Shown here: positions 16,933-23,985 of the stretch, in pieces
Layout of the letters: each line of letters begins with the position of its first letter
Position numbering within the stretch: the stretch's first letter is position 1
Source of the DNA: Clostridia bacterium
Lineage (GTDB): Bacteria > Bacillota > Clostridia > Christensenellales > Aristaeellaceae
Length of the DNA: 64,000 nucleotides
NCBI GenBank assembly: GCA_017395685.1
Contig: JAFQOD010000022.1
Location: 48,821-112,820 of the forward strand
Direction: 5' to 3'
Notes under the pieces: model-generated
Databases searched by the model: none
What the model saw: the letters and a program-made list of their open reading frames with translations, nothing else
What the model was told of the DNA's origin: nothing
Translations under genes and position numbers: made by a program

Positions 16933-17167
16933 GCGAGGGAAACCATTCTTTGGAGCCAAAGAATGGTTTCCCTCGCGCTCCCTTCCAAGAAAGCTGTAAG
17001 GAATTTCTTTGGATTGAATCAATGAATGGATTTCCGGCAGCATTATCCAATCTTGTTCGCTTCACTGGGAAAATCGTTGATTTCCTGCAATCAAGTGAGT
17101 TACAGTAAAAGTTTTCTTTGGGTGGGTGCGGGAGGGGATTTCTTTTTTAAAAGAAATCCCCTCCCGC
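16933..17167 (-). repeat. Two-hairpin intergenic repeat, copy 2
   Basis: The second copy, same orientation. Hairpin A is a perfect 21-bp stem with an AG loop (16933-16976), just upstream of the UPF0210 start. Hairpin B is a perfect 19-bp stem (17128-17167), 12 bases after the ACT gene stop. In B the seventh-from-centre pair region differs from copy 1 on both arms (T/A in copy 1, G/C here), so pairing is conserved while sequence is not. Confidence 0.85.
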
Positions 17168-17179
17168 CATATCCTCTCC

Positions 17180-17461
17180 TTAAACCTGGTGCATGGCTTC
17201 GAAAATTTCGTTTTTCTGGATGCGGATCTGCAATCCCAGCGCTTTACCAAGATCATTCAGATCCTTCTGCAGCACATCGAAGGTGCAGGTGGGGGTGGAA
17301 AGATCCACTACCATCACCATATTGAAATAACCATCCAGGATGGTCTGGGAAATATCCAGGATATTGATATCCCTTTCAAAGAGCACATGGCTCACCTGGG
17401 CGATAATGCCTTTGCGGTCGAAGCCCAGCACGGTGACCACGGCTTTTTTAGCAGACGCCAT
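17180..17461 (-). CDS. ACT domain protein, UPF0237
   Basis: A 93-residue protein that is almost entirely one ACT domain (VVTVLGFDRKGIIAQVSHVLFERDINILDIS, then a strand pattern YFNMVMVVDL). ACT domains bind amino acids and regulate enzymes. The family is the usual genomic partner of UPF0210, which follows here after a 265-bp gap filled by a hairpin repeat. AGGGGGT precedes the ATG. It probably shares regulation with UPF0210, though the strong hairpins between them could separate their expression. Confidence 0.93.
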   Translation of the reverse strand: MASAKKAVVTVLGFDRKGIIAQVSHVLFERDINILDISQTILDGYFNMVMVVDLSTPTCTFDVLQKDLNDLGKALGLQIRIQKNEIFEAMHQV

Positions 17462-17561
17462 AGCAAATAAACCCCCTTCATAAAGTGGTGCAGCCTATTA
17501 TATCGCAGAAGAGGGGATTTTTCAAGGTTTTGCTGCTCTTTTATCCATATAAGTGTGCCCC

Positions 17562-17590
17562 TTGTTTTCAAGTGGTTTTTTCGCTATAAT
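17562..17590 (+). promoter_or_regulatory. Promoter of mnmE
   Basis: TTGTTT (17562-17567), 17 bases, perfect TATAAT (17585-17590), about 32 bases before the mnmE start. The region 17462-17560 is shared with the divergent ACT gene. Confidence 0.75.
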
Positions 17591-17621
17591 GGGATGGAAT
17601 TGCACTTTCGGAGGGATGAAC

Positions 17622-18950
17622 ATGGAAAACAGGGATACCATTGCGGCTCTGGCCACGGCGCCGGGCACCGGCGGCATTGCCATCGTGCGCGTCAGCGGAA
17701 AGGATGCGGAAAAGATGCTGGGGCGGCTGTTTCATCCCGTCCGGGAATTTGAAAGCCATAAAATGTATTACGGCCATGCTGTATATGAAGGGGAAACATT
17801 GGATGAATGCATGGCGGTATTGATGCGCGCCCCCCGCTCCTACACCCGGGAGGATGTGGTGGAATTCCATCTTCACGGCGGGGAATGGGCGGCGCAGAGC
17901 CTGCTTTCCGCCCTGTTCAGGATGGGGGTAAGGGCGGCGGAGCCGGGGGAATTTACCAGGCGCGCCTTCCTCAACGGCCGGATCGATCTGAGCCGGGCGG
18001 AGGCGGTGATGGCCCTGATCTCTGCTGAAGGGGGCAGGGCGGCTCGGGCCGCTGTACGCCAGCTTTCCGGCGGCGTCAGCGCCTTCATTCAGGACGCCCA
18101 GCAGCAATTATTGCATCTGTTGTCCGGGGTGGCCGCGGCCATCGATTATCCGGAGGAAATATCCTTTGAGGAAGCGGCGGGGGATCTGGAGGCAGGGGCC
18201 CGTGCCCTGGCTGTTCAATTGGAAAATGCCTGTGATGAGCGGGGGGCACGCATTGCCCGGACGGGGCTGGAGGTGGTGCTCTGCGGCCGGCCCAATGTGG
18301 GCAAATCCTCCCTTCTCAATGCCCTTTCCCGGCAGCAGCGGGCCATCGTTACCGATATCCCCGGCACCACCCGGGATATTATCCGGGCGGATGTGATGCT
18401 GCAGGGGGTACGGGTGCATTTTGCGGATACCGCCGGCCTGCGTGACAGCGAGGACGGCATTGAAAAAATCGGCGTGGAACTGGCCCGCCAGGCCATTGCC
18501 GGGGCGGATGTGGTGCTGACGGTGCTGGATGCATCCAATCCTTTGACGGAGGAGGACCGGCAGCTGCTCCGGGATACGGAGGGCGCCCCCCGGATTATTG
18601 TGCTTAATAAAGGGGATCTGCCCCAGGTGCTGCGCCCCGAAGATTTTGAAAACTGCGTGCTGGTTTCCGCAGCCCGTGGGGAAGGCATCCAGGCGCTGGA
18701 GGACAAGGTGATCGCCTATGCCGCCGGGGCCGGGGAAAGCGCCCTCACCCAGGAGCGGCATATGCATCTGGCCCGGCAGGCGGCCCGCTCCCTTCATCTG
18801 GCGGCGGATGCCTGCGCCCGGGGGGAGGCGGTGGATATGGCGGCGGTGGATCTGCATGAGGCGCTGGCCGCTCTTGGACGGGTGACCGGGGAGCAGGTGG
18901 ATGAAAAAATGATTGATGATATTTTCTCCCGCTTCTGCGTGGGTAAATAA
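17622..18950 (+). CDS. mnmE: tRNA modification GTPase MnmE (TrmE)
   Basis: A 442-residue protein with the full MnmE layout. The N-terminal formyl-THF-binding domain begins DTIAALATAPGTGGIAIVRVSG. The GTPase domain has G1 GRPNVGKSS (about residue 222), the switch region DIPGTTRD, G3 DTAGLR and G4 NKGD. The C-terminus ends in CVGK, where the cysteine of the C-[ILV]-G-K motif is the conserved active-site residue. With MnmG it makes the cmnm5/nm5 modification at tRNA wobble U34. I chose the ATG at 17622 because GGAGGG lies 6 bases upstream; the in-frame ATG at 17616 is too close. It is a single gene upstream of rho. Confidence 0.97.
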   Translation: MENRDTIAALATAPGTGGIAIVRVSGKDAEKMLGRLFHPVREFESHKMYYGHAVYEGETLDECMAVLMRAPRSYTREDVVEFHLHGGEWAAQSLLSALFRMGVRAAEPGEFTRRAFLNGRIDLSRAEAVMALISAEGGRAARAAVRQLSGGVSAFIQDAQQQLLHLLSGVAAAIDYPEEISFEEAAGDLEAGARALAVQLENACDERGARIARTGLEVVLCGRPNVGKSSLLNALSRQQRAIVTDIPGTTRDIIRADVMLQGVRVHFADTAGLRDSEDGIEKIGVELARQAIAGADVVLTVLDASNPLTEEDRQLLRDTEGAPRIIVLNKGDLPQVLRPEDFENCVLVSAARGEGIQALEDKVIAYAAGAGESALTQERHMHLARQAARSLHLAADACARGEAVDMAAVDLHEALAALGRVTGEQVDEKMIDDIFSRFCVGK

Positions 18951-19068
18951 TTATGTGAAAGTTTATCGAAAATACGTGAAATTTGGTTCAATCTTGTATA
19001 CAAAATACAAATTCTGTTTTGGATGTATGTAAAATTTTTAAGAATTGGTCTTTGCACCTTGTTTATGA

Positions 19069-19097
19069 TTGAAAAATGAAGGCAATGCTGCTATAAT
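19069..19097 (+). promoter_or_regulatory. Promoter of rho
   Basis: TTGAAA (19069-19074), 17-base spacer, TATAAT (19092-19097). The preceding 18951-19068 is AT-rich and empty. Confidence 0.75.
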
Positions 19098-19275
19098 GAG
19101 GGCAGATAATGCTGTGTCCAGGCCAGTGGCGATGCAAGCACCGATTAAATGGACCTTTGCATTTCTTCTGATCCATAAAATGCGTCTTCCTTTCTGCCGT
19201 TTCATGGATCGGTCAGACTTTTTGCATGTAATTTTTGATTAAAAAGAATTTCCCATCATCCCGAGGAGGATCATC
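19098..19275 (+). promoter_or_regulatory. Long 5' leader of rho
   Basis: About 170 bases separate the promoter from the rho start. The leader contains a 7-bp stem GATCCAT/ATGGATC (19170-19176 with 19204-19210) enclosing a pyrimidine-rich loop (CGTCTTCCTTTCTGCCG). Rho is known to control its own transcription through its leader in other bacteria; the C-rich, poorly structured loop would suit a Rho loading site. This is inferred. Confidence 0.45.
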
Positions 19276-21180
19276 ATGAGTGAAAAATTTGAAAAAATGA
19301 CTGTGCTGGAATTGCGCCGTGTGGCAAAAGAGATGGGCGTCAAGCTTGGTGCGGGCATCAGCAAGCAGGGCATTGTGGATAAGCTGGCCGAGGCGGAAGC
19401 CGCCCAGGGCAGCGTTTCTGCTGCGCCTGCGGAAGCCCCTGCTCCCGAAATGCCCCGGCCGGTGCGCAGCGCTGCCATTATTACCGATGATGAATCGGAT
19501 GAAGATGATATTCCGGTGCTCACCCCCAATGCGGGCGTTCAGCCGGCGTCCCGGCCGGTATCCAGGCCTGCCCCGGCGGCCCCTGCCGGCGGCGCATCCT
19601 CCCTCAGCGGCATTTCCTCCAAGGCCCCTGCCTTCACCATGGAAGGCTCCCGTGCCTGGCATAATCCCCGGGCCAATATGAATCCGGGCCCCTCCTATCA
19701 GCGTGCGCCCCAGGCATGGGGTGCTCCCCGGCCTGCTGCCGGTGCAGCGGATAACCGGGGCTACAGCCGGCCCGGCCAGCTGCGGCCCGATCCCAGAATG
19801 CAGCAGACCAGGGCCCCTTCCTATCCCAGCCGTTTTGGCCCTGATACCGCCGCCCAGCCTGAAAACGGGGATTACCGCGCCCCTGCCTATGCCCCGGCGC
19901 CGCCCCAGGATTATCAGCCCCGCAATGATTATCAATCCCGGGATTACCAGCCCCGGGCCGAAATGCCCCCGGCAAGGGAAAGTGTCCCGGCCCCCTATAA
20001 CCGGCCTGCCGCCCCTGCCTATTATCAGAAGGATGGGGCGTCCCCTGCCCCTGCTCCCGCCATGCCCGATCTGATGGCCGCCGGGGAATGCGGCGACGGG
20101 GAAGGGGTGCTGGAGGTGCATCCTGAGGGCTACGGCTTCCTGCGTACGGCGCATTACCGGGCCGGGAAAAATGATATTTATGTGGCCAATGCCCAGATCC
20201 GCCGGTTCAATCTCCGCTCCGGGGATTATATTGCCGGCAAAACCCGGCCCCAGCGGGAGGGGGATAAATACAGCGCCCTGCTCTATATCACGGAGATCAA
20301 CGGCCGGGTGCCGGAGGAAAATCCCACCCGTGCTGCTTTTGACAGCTTTACCGCCATCTTCCCCAAGCGGCGGATCATGCTCTCCCAGAAAAACGGGGAT
20401 CCCGCCCTGCGGCTGATCGATCTGCTTTCTCCTATCGGCTTTGGCCAGCGTGCGCTGATCAGCGCCGGGCCCAAGACGGGTAAAACCGCCCTGATGAAAA
20501 AGATGGCCGCCGCCATCCATGAAAATCATCCCAAGGCCCATCTGATGGTGCTGCTGATTGATGAGCGGCCGGAGGATGTAACCGCTATGAAGGAAGAAAT
20601 CAAGGGCGAAGTGATCGATTCCACCTTCGATGAACCGGCGGAAAGCCATGCCAAGACTTGCGAACTGGCCCTGGAAAGGGCAATGCGCCTGGTGGAAATG
20701 AAAAAGGATGTGGTGATTCTTACTGATAATCTCACCCGCCTTTCCCGGGCCTGCCATGCCCTTGCGCCCCAGAGTGCCCGGGCCATGGAAGGGGGCCTTG
20801 CCGCCGGGGCCATGAATAAGCCCAAGAAATTTTTCGGCGCCGCCCGCAATACCAAAGAAGGCGGCACCCTCACCATCATCGCCACCATCCTGACCAATAC
20901 CGGCAGCATCCTGGATGACGCCATCCTGGATGAAATGCAGGGCACCGCCAACATGGAAATGATGATTGCCCGCCAGCAGGGGGAAAAGCGGATTGCCCCG
21001 GTTTTGCAGATCGATTCCATGCGCACCCGGCATGATCAGCTGCTGCTCACCGAAAGGGAGCGGGCGCTGGCCGCAAAAATCCGGGAAATGAAGGGCCTGG
21101 ATGAAATTTTGCCCCTGCTGCTGGAAACAAAGAATAATGAGGAACTGGCAGATCGGCTGCTGGGGCCTGGGGAAGAATAA
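19276..21180 (+). CDS. rho: Transcription termination factor Rho with long disordered insert
   Basis: A 634-residue Rho (E. coli Rho has 419). Residues about 5-42 are the Rho N-terminal helical domain (MTVLELRRVAKEMGVK). Residues about 45-270 are a low-complexity insert rich in Pro, Ala, Arg, Tyr and Gln (RDYQPRAEMPPARE). The RNA-binding cold-shock domain follows (GYGFLRTAHYRAGKNDIYV). The ATPase core has Walker A GPKTGKT (about 398), LIDERPEDVT, Walker B VVILTDNLTRLSRA and the FFGAARNTKEGGTLTIIAT region. The secondary-channel R-loop region reads DEMQGTANMEM where E. coli has EEFKGTGNMEL. It ends RNA synthesis at Rho sites. AGGAGG precedes the start. A clean intrinsic terminator follows. Confidence 0.96.
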   Translation: MSEKFEKMTVLELRRVAKEMGVKLGAGISKQGIVDKLAEAEAAQGSVSAAPAEAPAPEMPRPVRSAAIITDDESDEDDIPVLTPNAGVQPASRPVSRPAPAAPAGGASSLSGISSKAPAFTMEGSRAWHNPRANMNPGPSYQRAPQAWGAPRPAAGAADNRGYSRPGQLRPDPRMQQTRAPSYPSRFGPDTAAQPENGDYRAPAYAPAPPQDYQPRNDYQSRDYQPRAEMPPARESVPAPYNRPAAPAYYQKDGASPAPAPAMPDLMAAGECGDGEGVLEVHPEGYGFLRTAHYRAGKNDIYVANAQIRRFNLRSGDYIAGKTRPQREGDKYSALLYITEINGRVPEENPTRAAFDSFTAIFPKRRIMLSQKNGDPALRLIDLLSPIGFGQRALISAGPKTGKTALMKKMAAAIHENHPKAHLMVLLIDERPEDVTAMKEEIKGEVIDSTFDEPAESHAKTCELALERAMRLVEMKKDVVILTDNLTRLSRACHALAPQSARAMEGGLAAGAMNKPKKFFGAARNTKEGGTLTIIATILTNTGSILDDAILDEMQGTANMEMMIARQQGEKRIAPVLQIDSMRTRHDQLLLTERERALAAKIREMKGLDEILPLLLETKNNEELADRLLGPGEE

Positions 21181-21197
21181 TTTTGCATAAGAAATTT

Positions 21198-21228
21198 AGA
21201 GCGCTGAAGCAATTCGGCGCTCTTTTCT
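21198..21228 (+). terminator. Intrinsic terminator of rho
   Basis: AGAGCGCTGAA and TTCGGCGCTCT form an 11-bp stem with one G-U pair and a GCAA tetraloop, followed by TTTCT, 17 bases after the rho stop. Confidence 0.88.
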
Positions 21229-21243
21229 GGGAGAGATACCACA

Positions 21244-21945
21244 ATGCAGCGATATTCCATTATTTTTCTGGATCTGGATAACACCCTGTTTGATTTTCAT
21301 GCGGCGGAACATCAGGCCCTGGCCCAGGTGATGGGCCGGTTTGATATTCCTGCCACCGAGGAAAATATCCGCATTTACAGCGAAATCAACAGGGGACTGT
21401 GGCAGCAGTTTGACCGGGGCGAAGTGACCCAGCAGCAATTGGGGGTGGCCCGGTTTGAAGGATTGCTGGAGCGGCTGGGCCAGGATAAAGCCCGGGGCCC
21501 TGCTATGAATGATGATTATGAAGTAACGCTGGGGCGCTTTGGCATTCTGCTACCGGGGGCGGAGGAATTATGCAGGCGGCTGCATGAAAAATGCGCCCTC
21601 TATATCCTCACCAACGGCATGAGCCGCTCCCAGCGGGGCAGGCTATCTGGATCCGCCATTGAGCCCTATATTGAAAGGATGTTTGTTTCCCAGGAGATGG
21701 GCTGCCAGAAGCCGCGAAAGGAATATTTTGATCATGTGATCGGGGCGCTGGGGCTGGATGAAGGGCAGCTCGGGCGCACCGTCATGGTGGGCGACAGCCT
21801 CACATCCGATATTCTGGGGGGCATTCAGGCGGGGATCGATACCATCTGGTATCACCCCAGGGGCAATCAGCCCCCCGATCCCATGAAGCCCACCTGGGAG
21901 GCCAGAACCCTTTCCCAGATCGGGGATATCATTCTGGGTGAATAA
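21244..21945 (+). CDS. yjjG: HAD-family nucleotidase, YjjG type
   Basis: A 233-residue HAD phosphatase. Motif I is FLDLDNTLFDF, motif II ILTNG, motif III the lysine in GCQKPRKEYF, motif IV MVGDSLTSDILGG. The cap region and the spacing (AEEL after LLPG) match E. coli YjjG, a 5'-nucleotidase that removes non-canonical pyrimidine nucleotides. The start has GGGAGAG upstream. The stop codon TAA is also the first three bases of the left inverted repeat of the element that follows, so the 3' end of the gene abuts it exactly. Assignment to YjjG rather than a general HAD hydrolase is likely but not certain. Confidence 0.88.
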   Translation: MQRYSIIFLDLDNTLFDFHAAEHQALAQVMGRFDIPATEENIRIYSEINRGLWQQFDRGEVTQQQLGVARFEGLLERLGQDKARGPAMNDDYEVTLGRFGILLPGAEELCRRLHEKCALYILTNGMSRSQRGRLSGSAIEPYIERMFVSQEMGCQKPRKEYFDHVIGALGLDEGQLGRTVMVGDSLTSDILGGIQAGIDTIWYHPRGNQPPDPMKPTWEARTLSQIGDIILGE

Positions 21946-21987
21946 AAATGGAGCCGCTTTAGGGTCGTACTCTAAAGGACAGTTTTT
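21943..21987 (+). repeat. Left terminal inverted repeat
   Basis: Begins TAAAAATGGAGCCGCT and ends AAAGGACAGTTTTT. It matches the reverse complement of 22788-22833 with one indel and a few mismatches in the middle. Confidence 0.75.
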
Positions 21988-22092
21988 AAAAATACGGCAT
22001 ATCTCAAAAGAGGTATGCCGTATTTTGTGTTTGTGTCCACAAATGCAGTGCTTGTCAGGAAAATTGACAAGTCATAGATGAACAAAAAGAAA

Positions 22093-22216
22093 AGGCTCCC
22101 TTGTGCAAAGGGAGCTGACGCCGAAGGCGGCTGAGGGATTGTTTTATAGAAAATCTAACCTTTACAATCCCTCCGTCACGCTAACGCGTGCCACCTCCCT
22201 TTACACAAGGGAGGCT
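22093..22216. repeat. Clostridia-type palindromic repeat (REP/MITE-like, ~124 bp)
   Basis: The ends AGGCTCCCTTGTG and, reversed, AGCCTCCCTTGTG are inverted repeats, each folding into a small hairpin (CTCCCTTGTGCAAAGGGAG; CTCCCTTTACACAAGGGAG). Inside are GCCGAAGGCGGCTGAGGGATTGT and its partner ACAATCCCTCCGTCACGC split over short hairpins. I know this pattern as a widespread interspersed repeat in gut Clostridia. It is nested in the TA-flanked element. Confidence 0.85.
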
Positions 22217-22257
22217 ATTATCGATTGGCATTTCAATATTTCTCGACACATTGGAAT

Positions 22258-22623
22258 TTACTTTCTCCAATGGCTTACCACATGGTGATATATATTCTCG
22301 TTAAAATCAACAATATAGTCACGATGCTCTTCAAATGACAGATAATAAGCATCAATCGTTGCTATACCAAGTTTCAATGCCTTTTGTAATCTATGGTTGC
22401 CATCAATTAGCTTGTCTATATTTTCTGTTAGCTTGACAATAATTAGAGGCTGAGTAATTTCGGTAGTCATAGCATATTTTTCGTTTCCGTGAAATGGATT
22501 GTTTAGAGCAAGAAGCTTAACATCAAATGCTCTTATTCTAAACTTTTCAATATCTTTGAGGAGCTTTTCGATGTCCCATATTATAGATCCATATTCATTG
22601 CCAATCTGATATTTTTGCTCCAT
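22258..22623 (-). CDS. ParB/Srx-like nuclease-fold protein
   Basis: A 121-residue protein. Residues about 55-100 contain the ParB-like signature (PLIIVKLTENIDKLIDGNHRLQKALKLGI), in which DGNHRLxKAxxxG is the typical nucleotide-binding/hydrolysis loop. There is no HTH domain, so it is the short stand-alone type found in phage, defence and mobile regions rather than a chromosome-partition ParB. Base composition is much more AT-rich than the neighbours (many AAA, ATA, TTA codons), a sign of transfer. GAGGAAC lies before the ATG. It is the only coding cargo of the inverted-repeat element. Confidence 0.75.
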   Translation of the reverse strand: MEQKYQIGNEYGSIIWDIEKLLKDIEKFRIRAFDVKLLALNNPFHGNEKYAMTTEITQPLIIVKLTENIDKLIDGNHRLQKALKLGIATIDAYYLSFEEHRDYIVDFNENIYHHVVSHWRK

Positions 22624-22717
22624 ATCCGTTCCTCTTCAAATTCTTGTTTTTTATATGTCTGATTTATTCAAGTTTAACTTTTGTTTATCAGATGAATCAG
22701 GTTTAGTTCCTATTCCT

Positions 22718-22746
22718 ATTATAACACAGAAACCGCAGAAAATCAA
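22718..22746 (-). promoter_or_regulatory. Promoter of the ParB-like gene
   Basis: On the minus strand TTGATT (22741-22746), 17 bases, TATAAT (22718-22723). The spacer overlaps one arm of a hairpin (AGAAACCGCAGA/TCTGCGGTTTCT). Confidence 0.6.
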
Positions 22747-22787
22747 TCTGCGGTTTCTGCTTTTTCTGTCGGCAGGTAATGTATTCC

Positions 22788-22833
22788 AAAAACTGTCCTT
22801 AAGAGTACAATCCTTTCAGCGGCTCCATTTTTA
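22788..22833 (-). repeat. Right terminal inverted repeat
   Basis: Reads as AAAAACTGTCCTTAAGAGTAC...AGCGGCTCCATTTTTA on the plus strand. It is the inverted partner of 21943-21987. Confidence 0.75.
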
Positions 22834-23985
22834 AATGTTTTTTGCGGTATCGGCAATGAATGCTCCGATGGAATGGAGGGTTTCTTCATCGGATAGCAGC
22901 ACATATCCCGGCAGCCACAGGGCGGTTTCGGAAAGGCGCAGGGTATTTTCCAGGCCCTGATCCGGGATGGAAGGGGCCTTTCCTGCGGCTTTGAGCATTT
23001 CCGGACAGGTCATCATGCCCATTCTGTGCACCGGCCGGTAGCCCGGAGCGGCGGGCAGCCCGGCCTGCTGCAGCCTGGCCAGCAGGGCATCCCTGTTTTC
23101 TTCCATGCGGAGGCAATAAAGAAAATGGCCGTTCATGGTGATCCGGGGATCATCCGGGGGAAGCTGAAGGGGGGAATCGGCCAGCAGGGCATTGAGGATT
23201 TTTGCGCCCCGGGCCCGCTTTTCATTCTGGGCGGGCAGCCGTTTCAGCTGGATGCGGAGGATGGCGGCCTCCCATTCGGCCATGCGCCCGTTGGTGCCCT
23301 GCAGCATCCTGCCCCCCAGCAGCCCGCCGTCGGCCCCTGCAATGGGCCGGCCGGAATTGTGATGATGCCAGCAGCTTTCATACAGCCGCCGGTCGCCTGT
23401 TACAATGGCGCCCCCTTCCCCTGCGGTGAGGGTTTTGGATCGCTGGAAGCTGAAGGCAGCCCCCAGGCCTATGGCACCGCATTTTTGATTCTGCCAGGCG
23501 CAGCCGGGGGCGTGGGCGGCATCCTCTATCAGGGGAATGCCCGTCTCCCGGGAAAGGGCGCAAAGGGCGTCCATATCGCAGGGCCGGCCGCCCATATGCA
23601 TGGGAATGATGGCCCGGGTGCGGCGGGTGACGGCCTTCCGGACGGAGGCGGCACTTATGCAGCCGGTAGCGGCATCTACATCCGCAAAAACGGGATATGC
23701 CCCGGTCATGGCCACGGCAGATACGGTGGCCGCAAAGGTATAGGAGGGCACGATCACCTCATCCCCGTAGCCCACGCCGGCGCCCCGGAGCAGCAATTCC
23801 AGGGCCTGGGTGCCGTTGTTGACGGGGATGGCATAGGGAACGCCGATGAAGGCGGCAAATTCCTGGGCGAAGAGCATCGCTTCATCTCCCAGTGTGCCCC
23901 ATTGGCCTGCATCCAGCACCCGGGAGAGAGCCGCCTTTTCTTCCTCATTCCATTGAGGCCAGGAGGGAAGATTCCATTGTTTCAT
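22831..23985 (-). CDS. DegT/DnrJ/EryC1 family aminotransferase
   Basis: A 384-residue PLP enzyme. Family motifs are PVNNGTQALELLLRGAGVG (substrate/phosphate site), VIVPSYTFAATVSAV, IIPMHMGGRPCDMDAL, LIEDAAHAPGC and the PLP lysine in SFQRSKTLTAGEGGAI. Members act on keto-sugars or form aminated cyclitols and AHBA. It overlaps the upstream paralogue by 4 bp (ATGA) with GGGAGG upstream, so both are translated together. The stop codon lies within the right inverted repeat of the mobile element. Length is normal, so the insertion did not shorten it. Confidence 0.9.
   Translation of the reverse strand: MKQWNLPSWPQWNEEEKAALSRVLDAGQWGTLGDEAMLFAQEFAAFIGVPYAIPVNNGTQALELLLRGAGVGYGDEVIVPSYTFAATVSAVAMTGAYPVFADVDAATGCISAASVRKAVTRRTRAIIPMHMGGRPCDMDALCALSRETGIPLIEDAAHAPGCAWQNQKCGAIGLGAAFSFQRSKTLTAGEGGAIVTGDRRLYESCWHHHNSGRPIAGADGGLLGGRMLQGTNGRMAEWEAAILRIQLKRLPAQNEKRARGAKILNALLADSPLQLPPDDPRITMNGHFLYCLRMEENRDALLARLQQAGLPAAPGYRPVHRMGMMTCPEMLKAAGKAPSIPDQGLENTLRLSETALWLPGYVLLSDEETLHSIGAFIADTAKNI

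Larger units (their letters stand above)
21943..22833. mobile_element. Putative TA-flanked element with terminal inverted repeats and a ParB-like gene
   Basis: About 890 bp bounded by inverted repeats of about 45 bases (21943-21987 and 22788-22833). The outer 16 bases, TAAAAATGGAGCCGCT, are identical, and the inner part shares GTACTCT and AAGGACAGTTTTT. TA at both ends could be a duplicated TA target, as in IS630/Tc1 elements and their non-autonomous derivatives. Inside are a perfect 13-bp hairpin (21989-22026), a Clostridia-type palindromic repeat (22093-22216), an AT-rich ParB-like gene on the minus strand, and a second hairpin (22730-22758). No transposase is present. The element sits exactly between two convergent genes and forms the stop codon of both. 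Confidence 0.65.

Noticed and set aside
19213..21033. A 606-codon minus-strand frame opposite rho
   Set aside because: Antisense to a certain gene, low-complexity Gly/His/Pro composition, no family match.
21943..22060. The inverted repeat arms as a simple convergent terminator
   Set aside because: The arms lie 800 bp apart with foreign, AT-rich DNA between, and each arm alone forms no good terminator; I keep the mobile-element reading but it is not proven.
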